Of a stretch of 64,000 nt of DNA, positions 44,243 through 52,659 are shown in pieces. The notes under the pieces were generated by a model. The model made no database searches, had not been told where the DNA came from, and saw only the letters and a list, made by a program, of their open reading frames with translations. Origin of the DNA: Phormidium tanganyikae FI6-MK23 (lineage in GTDB: Bacteria; Cyanobacteriota; Cyanobacteriia; Leptolyngbyales; Leptolyngbyaceae); NCBI GenBank assembly GCA_019359175.1, contig JAHHHU010000014.1, forward strand, positions 1 through 64,000, read 5' to 3'. The number at the start of each line of letters is the position of its first letter. Positions within the stretch are counted from its first letter, which is position 1. The translations under genes and the position numbers were made by a program.

Positions 44243-44593
44243 ATGAGAACGAACCAGCACCCAGCAGAACACAAATATTTTGCAAAAGAATTTGCAAGCT
44301 TGCTTGCGAATCGACGTTATAAGGCTGCACACCGTTTGCTTGTGGAGGAACTTCGAGAGCGAATTACTTCTGATGATTTGTGTAATCGATTTGAGCAGGA
44401 ATTTCCTGAAACTCCTCGCAATTCTGACGAGATTGAGGTTTTTGAGTTCGAGCACAGAGTTAATGAACAATCTGGATATCCTGACACTATCCAGATCTCG
44501 CTCGATCATTCTCGCTTGAAAAATCTCTATGTAGAGGTTGTCGAAGGTGCAGACAACCTCTACATACAAGCATTTGAGTTTAAACAAACCTAA
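44243..44593 (+). CDS. Hypothetical protein
   Basis: The 116-residue acidic product starts MRTNQHPAEHKYFAKEFASLLANRR and consists of an N-terminal helical half and a C-terminal half with beta-like segments (IEVFEFEHRV, LKNLYVEVVEGADNLYIQAFEF). No membrane segment. Length and lack of motif leave the function open. Confidence 0.6.
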   Translation: MRTNQHPAEHKYFAKEFASLLANRRYKAAHRLLVEELRERITSDDLCNRFEQEFPETPRNSDEIEVFEFEHRVNEQSGYPDTIQISLDHSRLKNLYVEVVEGADNLYIQAFEFKQT

Positions 44594-44709
44594 CTGGCTT
44601 AGGGTATCGATTCTAACCAACAAAGAGCAATCGACCGTTCCGAAATTTGGAGCAGTCGATCGCTTTTTGTTTCTCTAATCTTGCTGCTTGACTACTACCG
44701 TATCGTGTC

Positions 44710-45066
44710 TTACTTCTGCATTAGCAGTTTTACTTCCTGCGCAATCCGCTCTCCCTTTTCTTCTAAATCTTTGGTAACAACGACAGCAGCACCACCAGCG
44801 ACAGCAGCAGTTGCTCCTGTGACGGCTCCTTCGGTAGTTCTGCCAAGCAACCAAAGTCCTCCACCAAAAATACCAATGCCTAATGATGCCAGCATCGAGA
44901 TCGCAGACAGGTTGAACGTTTGTCGAAATTGGCGCAAAGATTCCTCAAAGTATTGAGTTAAAACAAATAGTCTCAGTTCCTCATCAGAGGTAATGCGATC
45001 AATTTGGGATTTTTGAGAATTTGACATAGGATCATTGATAGAGGGGTGAACAATCTTGGATTCCAT
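44710..45066 (-). CDS. Two-helix membrane protein, possibly TRADD-N-associated type
   Basis: The 118-residue protein has a helical N-terminal part (EELRLFVLTQYFEESLRQFRQTF), two transmembrane segments (about 55-73 and 79-98; SMLASLGIGIFGGGLWLL and a Gly/Ala-rich AVTGATAAVAGGAAVVV) and a Glu/Lys-rich tail. The pattern of short helix plus two TM segments recalls the cyanobacterial TRADD-N-associated transmembrane family, linked to effector systems; this is tentative. It is the last gene of a PadR-led minus-strand operon. Confidence 0.6.
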   Translation of the reverse strand: MESKIVHPSINDPMSNSQKSQIDRITSDEELRLFVLTQYFEESLRQFRQTFNLSAISMLASLGIGIFGGGLWLLGRTTEGAVTGATAAVAGGAAVVVTKDLEEKGERIAQEVKLLMQK

Positions 45067-45158
45067 CAGTTGTTTTCTCCTTGAATTTCAGAAGCGCCTG
45101 TCTGGAAGGTGAAAGAGTCAGGCATGGCGCTTATTCTCAACAAAAAATTATTCGCAAC

Positions 45159-45692
45159 TTAGTTAGAGATGCGGATTGGTGGAATGAGTTGCTGCATTTT
45201 TGAGACGATCGGTGTCCAAATTGCGGCAACGAACCAGAAGCAGAGCAGTTTGAAATGAATAGCGTGACGTGATTGCCCTGCTTCAATCATTTTGTTTCGA
45301 CGATCAAGGTAATGCGCTTGGTATTCTTCAGGAAGAGTTTTGAAACACAATTCGCTACTGAGCCAAGACATACTCCGCCAAGAACTAATAAGGAAAAACG
45401 TGAGTAGTATTCCAACGAAAGATTTGCTCGAAATGGTGAAAGATATTCCCATCTGGTCGATAAATACCTCGCTCTCATTGTCGATAGATACATCGCCCTG
45501 ATTGTCAATAGACACATCTCTCTGAAAATCAGGTACTCGAAACTTAACACCCTGCGCCTTAATTTCTTCAGGCGAGAGCGCCGTCGCCCGCTCATTAATT
45601 TCGCGAAAAGCATTGTCTATTTCTATCCATGCTGTGGAATTTTTTGACGCTGATTCTTTCCGCCGCAGCTTAAATACCTTTTTCATAGCCAT
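45159..45692 (-). CDS. Membrane protein with DVSIDN repeats
   Basis: The 177-residue product has a basic N-terminus (MAMKKVFKLRRKESASK), a helical region, three near-repeats RDVSIDNQ/GDVSIDNE/SEVFIDQM (about 58-80), a transmembrane helix (SFVGILLTFFLISSW), and a second hydrophobic stretch near 148-165. The start ATG shares one base with the PadR gene's stop (TAATG). No family recognised. It is likely the membrane partner in the PadR operon. Confidence 0.6.
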   Translation of the reverse strand: MAMKKVFKLRRKESASKNSTAWIEIDNAFREINERATALSPEEIKAQGVKFRVPDFQRDVSIDNQGDVSIDNESEVFIDQMGISFTISSKSFVGILLTFFLISSWRSMSWLSSELCFKTLPEEYQAHYLDRRNKMIEAGQSRHAIHFKLLCFWFVAAIWTPIVSKMQQLIPPIRISN

Positions 45693-46057
45693 TATGCTCC
45701 TTGCACTGATAATTGACCTTTCAGTGCGAGGTGGAATCGCTCGGAAGCTTCAAGCGCTCTCTTTCCTTCAGCCGAGATGCTGTAGTAACGTCTCCGTGCG
45801 CCACCGGATTCTTCGCCGGGGACTTCCTCTCCCCAACGCCCGGAAATTAATCCCTGTTGCTCCATGCGTTTCAGCGCAGGATACAAACTTCCAACGCCAA
45901 TTGCTTTTCTGCCAACCTCTTCAGCAGCAGTATTAAACCGATTGAGGATATCCAAGCCATAGATACCCTGTGGACTATCCATTAGAAGTGTCAAAATACC
46001 CTGCTCTAGCAACGATGGCACTATTACCTTGTCATTTTGTTTCTTTGCCATACCCAC
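45692..46057 (-). CDS. PadR-family transcriptional regulator
   Basis: The 121-residue protein has the PadR winged helix (LLEQGILTLLMDSPQGIYGLDIL, VGSLYPALKRMEQQGLISGRW) and the ARRRYYSISAEGKRALE wing. PadR proteins are autoregulated repressors, often controlling export or stress genes. It is the first gene of a three-gene minus-strand operon with two membrane proteins, so it probably controls them. The upstream region 46058-46245 contains its promoter. Confidence 0.9.
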   Translation of the reverse strand: MGMAKKQNDKVIVPSLLEQGILTLLMDSPQGIYGLDILNRFNTAAEEVGRKAIGVGSLYPALKRMEQQGLISGRWGEEVPGEESGGARRRYYSISAEGKRALEASERFHLALKGQLSVQGA

Positions 46058-46192
46058 ATTTGCCTATCTACTGTGAACTGCAAGTGTTTCTACTATAGCA
46101 ACTATATTTCAAACTAGAAAGACTTCGATTCACAAGATTCTTGCAAGTTTGATAAATGCGATTAGAATTCTGCCCTACAGCTTGTCAGTTTG

Positions 46193-46243
46193 AGAAAGCG
46201 CGATCGACCTCACCCAAAACCGGAGAAGCCGATCGCGCTTTCT
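46193..46243 (-). terminator. Long hairpin after the small membrane gene
   Basis: Perfect 14-bp arms (AGAAAGCGCGATCG 46193-46206 and its complement 46230-46243) with a 23-nt loop lie 3 bases past the stop of the 74-aa gene on the minus strand. There is no long T run, so terminator function is likely but not sure. Confidence 0.7.
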
Positions 46244-46245
46244 AT

Positions 46246-46470
46246 CTACATTTGGTCAGGCGGCAACAACGGCTTGGGAGGCAATGACGGCAGACGGGTA
46301 TCAGGGCGACCATCGATAGTGATCTGACCACCATTCGAGCCAAAATTGAACCGGATATCGATCAGACCTTTGTAGCCAGTAGCTACAGCGCCCCCAGCGA
46401 TCATGATTGAGCCTGCCACAGCGATCGAGCCAAAGATACACAAAGCGTTCGGTTTCTGGTTTTTAACCAT
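46246..46470 (-). CDS. Small membrane protein
   Basis: The 74-residue product has one transmembrane helix (about residues 9-30, ALCIFGSIAVAGSIMIAGGAV) and a Pro/Leu-rich C-terminus (RLPSLPPKPLLPPDQM). No family recognised. It is flanked by two strong hairpins, so it is transcribed by itself. Confidence 0.55.
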   Translation of the reverse strand: MVKNQKPNALCIFGSIAVAGSIMIAGGAVATGYKGLIDIRFNFGSNGGQITIDGRPDTRLPSLPPKPLLPPDQM

Positions 46471-46580
46471 ACATAAGTCCTCAATAAATTTGTAAAGTCA
46501 GCTATTCATCCACGTCAAATGGTGCAGTAGCAGCAATAGCTGTTGGTGTGCACTTTCGTTAGCACCCCCGCGCAAAATAT

Positions 46581-46627
46581 AAAAAAGCGCCCAACTTCGT
46601 CGAATGGTTGAAGTTGGGCGCTTTTTT
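46581..46627. terminator. Perfect 18-bp bidirectional terminator
   Basis: AAAAAAGCGCCCAACTTC (46581-46598) and its complement (46610-46627) flank an 11-nt loop, with T and A runs outside both arms. It lies between the minus-strand HTH gene's end and the small membrane gene. The stem sequence closely resembles the hairpin at 49165-49210. Confidence 0.92.
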
Positions 46628-46636
46628 TGTGTGTGG

Positions 46637-46906
46637 TCAGATCGCGAGAGTGTCAACCAGCTTTAATAACTTACTGAAGTAAGTATTCTTAACCGACGAC
46701 TCAAAGCGCTCACGATTGAGCATAAAGAGCGGTGCTGGATGACGATCGACGCGATCAACTGCGTTTACAGAGTCGAGAAGCTTGATAAATCGAGATACGG
46801 TATTAGGCGATACGCTAGCCGTTGCTGCAATAGCTGCAACCGTAAACCATTCACTATCTCTAATTGCTGCAAACACACGGCTTTGTTGCTCAGAGGGATG
46901 CTTCAT
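46637..46906 (-). CDS. Winged-helix/HTH DNA-binding protein
   Basis: From ATG 46906 the product has 89 residues with a helix-turn-helix (FTVAAIAATASVSPNTVSRFIKLLDSV). The start overlaps the preceding gene's stop (ATGA). A longer in-frame start adds 16 residues inside that gene. Together with the RHH gene upstream it forms a two-component DNA-binding module: possibly an antitoxin/partition or autoregulatory pair. Confidence 0.65.
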   Translation of the reverse strand: MKHPSEQQSRVFAAIRDSEWFTVAAIAATASVSPNTVSRFIKLLDSVNAVDRVDRHPAPLFMLNRERFESSVKNTYFSKLLKLVDTLAI

Positions 46907-47325
46907 AACATCTCCTTTACTTTTACCCAAACACTCAGCGCACCTTCGAGCCATCCTTCCAGGTAGGCATCAACATCGGGATTTTCGAGATATTGAACAT
47001 AACGAACGTTGACCCAATCCTTTAAATCACCCGTAAGACCTTCAGACTCAAGCAGCTTAAAATCGTCGTAAGACAACTCGGCAGCGCCTTCCTGTCCATC
47101 AATCACACCCGTTGTTTTCCAGCTATCTTCAGATTTTTGCTTCTCAATTTTCAAGCGTTCAACCAACTTATCCATGACAGGTACATCCTTCAATTTGATT
47201 TCTTCGATCGTGACGGCTGTTTCAATAGCTGTTTGGCAGATTTGCGAAACCTTGATGCTGTCTCTCACTGCCTGGAGCCTTTCATATAAGGCATCCGAAA
47301 GACTAACGTTAATCCTTTGGCTCAA
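46903..47325 (-). CDS. Ribbon-helix-helix-like protein with C-terminal domain
   Basis: The 140-residue protein begins MSQRINVSLSDALYERLQAVRDS, an RHH-like strand and helix, continues with a helical linker, and ends in an acidic domain (YDDFKLLESEGL... YLEGWLEGALSVWVKVKE). It is coupled to the HTH gene by ATGA. RHH plus acidic domain fits an antitoxin or ParD/RHH regulator, but no toxin motif is evident next to it. Confidence 0.65.
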   Translation of the reverse strand: MSQRINVSLSDALYERLQAVRDSIKVSQICQTAIETAVTIEEIKLKDVPVMDKLVERLKIEKQKSEDSWKTTGVIDGQEGAAELSYDDFKLLESEGLTGDLKDWVNVRYVQYLENPDVDAYLEGWLEGALSVWVKVKEML

Positions 47326-47401
47326 TTTGTGTATCTCTCAGCTCTATACACAAGTATAGCGCATAATCAATTTTGTGTGTATTAAAAGCGATAATTAAGA
47401 A

Positions 47402-47818
47402 CTATACCCCGTCTAGTAAGCGATCTAGAACTTCCGAGGCAGCGCGTTGGCGCACATTGATTGCATTTTCGTACCGGATCAACGTTTCGGACGGGGGCTG
47501 GAGATTGGCACTCTCACTGGCGTAATGCACATTGAAATAAGGATTCAGAGTTTTGATAAGCCAGGGTTCTACAAACTCAAAGAGAGCAATCCATTTGTCC
47601 CGCCATCCTTGCAACTGGTTTTCAGCGAAATAGAAAGGCGGGCGATCTGATTGAAGTTTCTCAACAACGTCCGCCATCGACCAAAAATCAATAACCCAGC
47701 GTTGCGAGTCGGGCAGACAGCCACAATATGCCCGACCTACTTGAGAGGCGCACATTTCCGCACGTCTCTCGTTTCCCGCAACAGCCTGAGCCAAAAAGAT
47801 CGGTTCTTGCCCAAGCAC
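47402..47818 (-). CDS. Hypothetical protein downstream of the histidine kinase
   Basis: The 138-residue product (MLGQEPIFLAQAVAGNERRAEMCASQVGRAY...) has a Trp/Phe-rich centre (QGWRDKWIALFEFVEPWLIKTL) and no membrane segment. It begins 21 bases after the kinase stop on the same strand, so they are probably co-transcribed, and it could be a partner or output protein. No receiver-domain motif is present. Confidence 0.55.
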   Translation of the reverse strand: MLGQEPIFLAQAVAGNERRAEMCASQVGRAYCGCLPDSQRWVIDFWSMADVVEKLQSDRPPFYFAENQLQGWRDKWIALFEFVEPWLIKTLNPYFNVHYASESANLQPPSETLIRYENAINVRQRAASEVLDRLLDGV

Positions 47819-47839
47819 ATTGACTCAGAAGAAATTATC

Positions 47840-48979
47840 TCAGCCATTCTCAATCTGGTTTGGCTGAAGGTCAGATGTCTCGATCGGGACGGCTGGCAAC
47901 GTGATGATGAAGCTTGTCCCCTTGCCCTCTGCACTTTCAACCTCAATTGTCCCTTGATGCATTTCAGTCAAGCTCTTCGCCAAGAATAAGCCTAAGCCCC
48001 ATCCTTCCTGCTCTCCAGCAGTCTTAGTACGACGAAATTGTTGAAAAAGAATGGATCGCGCCTCTGAAGAAATGGGCTGACCTTCGTTATGAATAGTGAT
48101 GTGGATTGTCGTTGCAGTGTGTTGCAGGGTGAGGGTGATTGGCGTATCAGGAGCACCATATTTCACCGCATTCGTCGCAATGTTTTCAATGACCCGCCGC
48201 AAGGACTTGCGATGGCAACGGGTTTCAACCGCATCAGCAGAAACCAGCACAAAGCGTTCTTCATAAGCGAAGTTCAAATCCTCCACAACCTCTTGAAGTA
48301 GCTGCTCTAAATCGCAATTCTCAAACGTTAAACTCAAGCCCTGCCCTGCCCGTAACCGACTGGTATCGAGCAAATTTTGAATCATCCCATCCAGGCGCTC
48401 GATCGCACCGATCATTCGAGCTGTGACATCATAGTGGCGATCACCCCGTTCAAATCGGCGTAAAACCAGGTGTGTGCCCATTTTTATAATATTCAGGGGA
48501 TTTTTCAGGTCATGGGTCAGTGTCACCATAAACAACTCCTGAATCTCGCTCAACGTTTGTGAGAACTGCGTTGCTGCATCATTAACGGCTTGCTCAATGG
48601 AACTGATGATAATGTCTCGTTCCCGCGTAGTTAACGGCGCTTCTTCCTCTAGCACCTGACAAACCACCTGGCGGAGAATCTGATACTCCAGGATCAGTTG
48701 AGTAATTGAGTAATCAGCATATCCCGCACGTTCCCGTCCATGCTTCCTGCCAATTCGATCGCTTTCCACTTTATCAGCGTTGATACGGGTAGAGGTGCGT
48801 GCAATGGCGGTTGATAATTCAGTGACGAGGAAATCTAAGTACTGCGGTAGCGAATCCTGCAAGATCAGCGAGTTTTGATGCAGGGAGGCACTGATTTCAG
48901 CGCGTGCCCGCTCCTCCCACAGTCGCATGATTCGCTCTGCATGTTGCTGAAGCCGCTCGGATGCCCGATTAATCATCAA
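47840..48979 (-). CDS. Sensor histidine kinase with RsbRD-type N-terminal domain
   Basis: The 379-residue soluble kinase has an N-terminal helical domain (about 1-150; LWEERARAEISASL..., SITQLILEYQILRQVVCQVL) like the RsbRD_N/non-haem-globin sensor, then a HisKA helix with THDLKNPLN (phosphorylated His), and an HATPase with N-box NIATNAVKYG and G-boxes GWGLGLFLAK and GKGTSFIITLP. No transmembrane helix, so it senses a cytoplasmic signal. No adjacent response regulator is present. Confidence 0.9.
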   Translation of the reverse strand: MMINRASERLQQHAERIMRLWEERARAEISASLHQNSLILQDSLPQYLDFLVTELSTAIARTSTRINADKVESDRIGRKHGRERAGYADYSITQLILEYQILRQVVCQVLEEEAPLTTRERDIIISSIEQAVNDAATQFSQTLSEIQELFMVTLTHDLKNPLNIIKMGTHLVLRRFERGDRHYDVTARMIGAIERLDGMIQNLLDTSRLRAGQGLSLTFENCDLEQLLQEVVEDLNFAYEERFVLVSADAVETRCHRKSLRRVIENIATNAVKYGAPDTPITLTLQHTATTIHITIHNEGQPISSEARSILFQQFRRTKTAGEQEGWGLGLFLAKSLTEMHQGTIEVESAEGKGTSFIITLPAVPIETSDLQPNQIENG

Positions 48980-49164
48980 ATTTGCCTTTTATCGTTTTAT
49001 CTAAGTGCCCAGGATATTTAGCTCTTATATTAAGCAGAGTAAAAACTCGCTTTTCTAGTTGTCGGTCAACTTCATCCCTACGTCATGAGAAATATTTTTT
49101 GTACTATTTCAAAACAACCCTTAGATCCAGACATGACGGTAAGAGAAGCGCGATCGACCATAGA

Positions 49165-49210
49165 AAAAACCGCCCAACTTTAACCATTTGGCTAGAGTTG
49201 GGCGGTTTTT
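49165..49210. terminator. Bidirectional terminator after the resolvase gene
   Basis: Perfect 15-bp arms (AAAAACCGCCCAACT and complement) with a 16-nt loop and flanking A and T runs. On the minus strand it ends the resolvase gene. Its stem is almost the same as the 46581-46627 terminator (GCGCCCAACTT versus CCGCCCAACT). Confidence 0.9.
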
Positions 49211-49235
49211 GATTCTGATGCGAATAGCAGGCGGG

Positions 49236-49793
49236 CTAGATGTTAGGTGCAACTTCGCGATAGTAAGTCGATCGCGGGACTCCGATAATTTTGCAGATTT
49301 CCACGATCGTAATGCCTGGATTCTTTGCAAGCTCACGCGCTCGTTTGATTTGCGCCTCGGTGACTTTCTTCGGTCGTCCACCGCTGCGCCCTCGCGCTCT
49401 GGCAGCCGCTAGACCCGCTAGGGTGCGTTCTCGAATCAAATCTTTCTCAAATTCCGCCATACTCGCCATGATGTTGAAAAATAGGCGACCCATAGCGGTA
49501 GTCGTATCGATCGCATCCTGAATCGAAACAAATTCAATCCCGCGTTTCTGCAAGTCAAACACGGTAGAGCGCAGATGATCGATCGACCGCCCTAATCGGT
49601 CAAGTTTCCACACGACGAGGGTATCACCGGGGCGTAAGTCTGCCAGCGCTGCATTCAATTGAGGTCGATCGCTTTTCGATCCGCTAATTCCCTCATCCTG
49701 ATGAATTTTCTCGCAACCGTATTTATTCAGCGCGTCTAGTTGCAGGTCTAGACTTTGATCGATCGTGCTAACGCGAGCGTACCCGATCTTCAT
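49236..49793 (-). CDS. Small serine recombinase (resolvase/invertase)
   Basis: The 185-residue protein has the resolvase N-domain (MKIGYARVSTIDQSLDLQLDA with the nucleophilic Ser in RVST; VWKLDRLGRSIDHL; MGRLFFNIMASMAEFEKDLIRERT) and a C-terminal HTH with GRPKKVT...ITIVEICKIIGVPRSTYYRE. It resolves cointegrates or dimers, or inverts segments. Its upstream region 49794-49948 has short repeats (AAAACT/AGTTTT) that could be part of a res site. Confidence 0.93.
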   Translation of the reverse strand: MKIGYARVSTIDQSLDLQLDALNKYGCEKIHQDEGISGSKSDRPQLNAALADLRPGDTLVVWKLDRLGRSIDHLRSTVFDLQKRGIEFVSIQDAIDTTTAMGRLFFNIMASMAEFEKDLIRERTLAGLAAARARGRSGGRPKKVTEAQIKRARELAKNPGITIVEICKIIGVPRSTYYREVAPNI

Positions 49794-49919
49794 AGTGTCC
49801 CAAAACTCATTAAGGCTTACTAATTATGATACATAGTTTTTGAGACGGATTACGGGACAGATCGAAGAACGATTTTATTGATTTTCGGCATGATAAAGAC
49901 AGCTAGAATAAACCGACCC

Positions 49920-49935
49920 ATAAACGCTCGTTTAT
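49920..49935. promoter_or_regulatory. Dyad upstream of the 73-aa gene, putative operator
   Basis: ATAAACG-CT-CGTTTAT is a perfect 7-bp inverted repeat ending 13 bases before the ATG at 49949, covering the likely ribosome-site/start region. It may be a repressor site or an RNA hairpin affecting translation. Confidence 0.5.
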
Positions 49936-49948
49936 AGGACAGTCCAGA

Positions 49949-50170
49949 ATGACCAAAATGAATCCTTCTCCGCAACTTTCCGCCGCGCAAAAAATGATGA
50001 TCGATATTGAGATCGAATCACTCGAATTCTTGAAGCAGGTTTCCGCTGCAACCAATAATGAGATCGTTGCACTCACCCGCATCGACCTAGAACAATTTAT
50101 CAGACATGAAACCAGTACAAAAAAGCGCTGCCTAGCGAAAGACGGGACGGTAAGTTTTTTAGAAAACTGA
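49949..50170 (+). CDS. Small hypothetical protein
   Basis: The 73-residue acidic product (MTKMNPSPQLSAAQKMMIDIEI...) looks mainly helical, with ESLEFLKQVSAATNNEIVALTR in the middle. No membrane segment or motif. It is divergent from the resolvase gene. Confidence 0.5.
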   Translation: MTKMNPSPQLSAAQKMMIDIEIESLEFLKQVSAATNNEIVALTRIDLEQFIRHETSTKKRCLAKDGTVSFLEN

Positions 50171-50298
50171 ATTATTTATAGAGTTTTCGGATGACTCGCG
50201 GCACTTGGAGCCTTATCAGATTTCTTAGCGCCCGTCTGAGGGGACAACTTGTATAACATACACAGATTGGTACCTAATGAATCAGTGGCTTTGGTAAG

Positions 50299-51018
50299 CT
50301 ATGACTTCTTTCCAAAAAATTCATCCAAAGTTTGTGTGCAACCACATTCGCGTAAGGCATCAGGCAAATCGCGTCGCTTAACAATTTGACTTATTGCACT
50401 GACAATCGCATTAGCTTTCTCAGATGCTACCTTCTTTCTTTTCGCTGTTGCTATTAGCTTTTCATATTCCTGCGTTAGGCTGTCACGGGTACTGCTCTTT
50501 AACGAGTCATCAAGAGCAGCGTTTGACTTAACATAATGGGTTAAAAAATCGATCGCTAGTTGAAAGTTGGTGCTACTGTTACTAAATTCAGTTTTTAGCC
50601 TCAACCAAAAAATAGCTGTGCGGCTCGTTTCTTTAGAAAGGATTTTATCAATTGAAATTCCGATAATAAGATCATAGAAAGGCTTGATATCAAACTTAAT
50701 TGGACCTATTTGTGTTGAGTTGTTAATGAATGTATTGAAGCCAATACCAAACAGTCCAGCTTTAATATAAAGTGCGGGGTCAATTGACGGCTTCTTGTCA
50801 ATTGAAAAGAATAGCCAAAATGCAAATGCAGGTAGCAGTAATTGCACAAGGCAAAAAGTCCAAAAACCCAAACATAAGTATGGGTTAAAGAAAGGTAATC
50901 GATTGCTTTTTCGTTGCAGGTCTTGAACAGCAATCACCATGTTGAGCAGCGATGGAGTTGAAGTAAGTAGAATCCAGGCTGCCCAATCAGTTGTTAGATT
51001 TATCAACGCAGATAGCAC
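50299..51018 (-). CDS. Membrane protein of the TIGR04255-linked cluster
   Basis: The 239-residue protein has N-terminal hydrophobic segments (about 10-30, 45-70, 85-105) and a soluble helical C-terminal half with KLIATAKRKKVASEKANAIVSAISQIVKRRD. It begins 1 base after the end of the wHTH gene, so it is co-transcribed as the last of three genes. The layout resembles membrane effectors of defence-type operons (inference). No named family. Confidence 0.65.
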   Translation of the reverse strand: MLSALINLTTDWAAWILLTSTPSLLNMVIAVQDLQRKSNRLPFFNPYLCLGFWTFCLVQLLLPAFAFWLFFSIDKKPSIDPALYIKAGLFGIGFNTFINNSTQIGPIKFDIKPFYDLIIGISIDKILSKETSRTAIFWLRLKTEFSNSSTNFQLAIDFLTHYVKSNAALDDSLKSSTRDSLTQEYEKLIATAKRKKVASEKANAIVSAISQIVKRRDLPDALRECGCTQTLDEFFGKKS

Positions 51019-51019
51019 A

Positions 51020-51793
51020 TCAATTTTTAATTGTAATAATAGGATTTAGCTTGAAGTACCCTTTCGATGTCAATGTAAAGTGAATGCTGGGATCTTTGAT
51101 TGCAGTTACATAACGCTGCTTAACTGCAATGAACGGAAAGAGCTTTCGTAAGAAATTTCCACCCACTTTATCAATGAAGCCACGATTAAAAAGTTTTCTA
51201 ACAAGTGGATAAACATCTTTAACCGAGACGTTAAAGCTATCAGCAAGATTTTGTAGGGTCATGGGCTGTCGCTCAATTAGTCGCAAGATTTCGACTGTAT
51301 TAATCGTGATCGCGTCGGAATGTGACAATTGTTCCTGCATAATCAGGTTGATTGCATCTGTTAATACAAACAATTTTTGTCTTAGTTGCATCTCTAGGGG
51401 TGAATAGGACAAACCTCGCGCCAACTCCTTGTGGAAAAATTCATGATAAGCACGTAGTCTTGAATCCCGCTCACGCTCTTCGTCGTCACTTCGCTTTAAT
51501 CTATAAAACAACTGATTATTCTCAAGATTCGCAACAATTGAATTAATTGATTCAGATATAGAGCCTGAATTTGCTGAGTTTTCTGCTATCTGCTTTAGAA
51601 TTTTGAGGCTAGCATCAGTCGTAGAGCTGCTAGTTGGCTCTGGGCGCAATTTTGGAAGCAGGATATGTGTTGTTTTACTTTTCTTCGGATGCAGTTTTTT
51701 CTCAATATTCGCAACAACTAAACTTTCCCCCGTTCGCCCACTCGACAACTGCGCGATTTCCGATTTAGCTAAGATATCTTCTTTATAAGCCAT
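51020..51793 (-). CDS. Winged-helix-like protein of the TIGR04255-linked cluster
   Basis: The 257-residue protein has a low-complexity Ser/Thr/Asn-rich N-terminal half, a helical middle (DEERERDSRLRAYHEFFHKEL) and a C-terminal winged-helix-like region (LRLIERQPMTLQNLADSFNVSVKDVYPLVRKLFNRGFIDKVG). It could be a DNA-binding or nucleic-acid-sensing component. It starts 3 bases after the TIGR04255 gene's stop. Confidence 0.65.
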   Translation of the reverse strand: MAYKEDILAKSEIAQLSSGRTGESLVVANIEKKLHPKKSKTTHILLPKLRPEPTSSSTTDASLKILKQIAENSANSGSISESINSIVANLENNQLFYRLKRSDDEERERDSRLRAYHEFFHKELARGLSYSPLEMQLRQKLFVLTDAINLIMQEQLSHSDAITINTVEILRLIERQPMTLQNLADSFNVSVKDVYPLVRKLFNRGFIDKVGGNFLRKLFPFIAVKQRYVTAIKDPSIHFTLTSKGYFKLNPIITIKN

Positions 51794-51796
51794 AAT

Positions 51797-52528
51797 CTAT
51801 TTACTGTTTCCTCGCATCTTCCGCTTGTACTTGTCAGTGATGCTTGCTAGAAACTCTAGCTGAATTTCATGATGAAGATCGTTTAGAACTGCTTCCAGCT
51901 TCTCAGACTCCACATATTGCTCCTTGTAAGCATCAATATCTAGAACATAGAAACTTTCTTGATCTTCGTCTGTCTCATCTCGCTGATAGTAGACAGTGCG
52001 ACTGCTCAAGAAGCAAGTTGGCTTCTCAAATAGAGCTTCTGCCACGAATCTTTTTGGTTGCGCTGTTTGTAAGCGTTCAGGATTAATCAGGGGTTTGACA
52101 AACTTCCTGAGCCACGCTGCATCATTAGCCTCATCTAAAAGAGTAAACAAGTTGACATACCGAAGCCCAATCCTCGTCAATGCTTTGATCGAAGAAGAGT
52201 GAAAAACCAACTCGGTACACTTCAGTATCTCATCAAGGAAGTACTCGAAGCTTTTGTAATATTCAAAAGAAATGATGAGGGCATCCTCGCTGACTTTAAC
52301 CTGCTGGCTTTCCTCCTGGTTTGTGAAGACGTACAGGTTTTTTGAGTCATCTTCATCTGCTTCTAGCCTTTTTCGGCTTACCAATGGGTAATCTTTCTCA
52401 AGCGCCGACTGAATGTCATAGATTGCTCGATTTACATGCAAATTGAACGGAAAACGGATCTCAAAAGTAACCTCTCGAAGTGGATTACTTGGAAATACTT
52501 CATCAACTGCTGCTTGATCAATACTCAA
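51797..52528 (-). CDS. TIGR04255-family protein
   Basis: The 243-residue protein has the layout of the TIGR04255 family: an N-terminal EVFPSNPLREVTFEIRFPFN strand, a central FEYYKSFEYFLDEI segment, ALTRIGLRYVNLF and a C-terminal YVLDIDAYKE... LEAVLNDLHHEIQLEFLASIT. The family is patchily distributed and often sits near defence genes. It heads a three-gene minus-strand operon with a winged-helix protein and a membrane protein. Biochemistry unknown. Similarity is judged by eye. Confidence 0.75.
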   Translation of the reverse strand: MSIDQAAVDEVFPSNPLREVTFEIRFPFNLHVNRAIYDIQSALEKDYPLVSRKRLEADEDDSKNLYVFTNQEESQQVKVSEDALIISFEYYKSFEYFLDEILKCTELVFHSSSIKALTRIGLRYVNLFTLLDEANDAAWLRKFVKPLINPERLQTAQPKRFVAEALFEKPTCFLSSRTVYYQRDETDEDQESFYVLDIDAYKEQYVESEKLEAVLNDLHHEIQLEFLASITDKYKRKMRGNSK

Positions 52529-52659
52529 TCAAACCTCCTGTCGTTCAATCCGTTACAAACAAGCCTAAAATTCTACTTCGATAATTAAATCACTCGAAGT
52601 ATACATCTTGAATACCCATCCAGTCTGACCATGATAACTAATCTACAAAGTCTTCAAGA

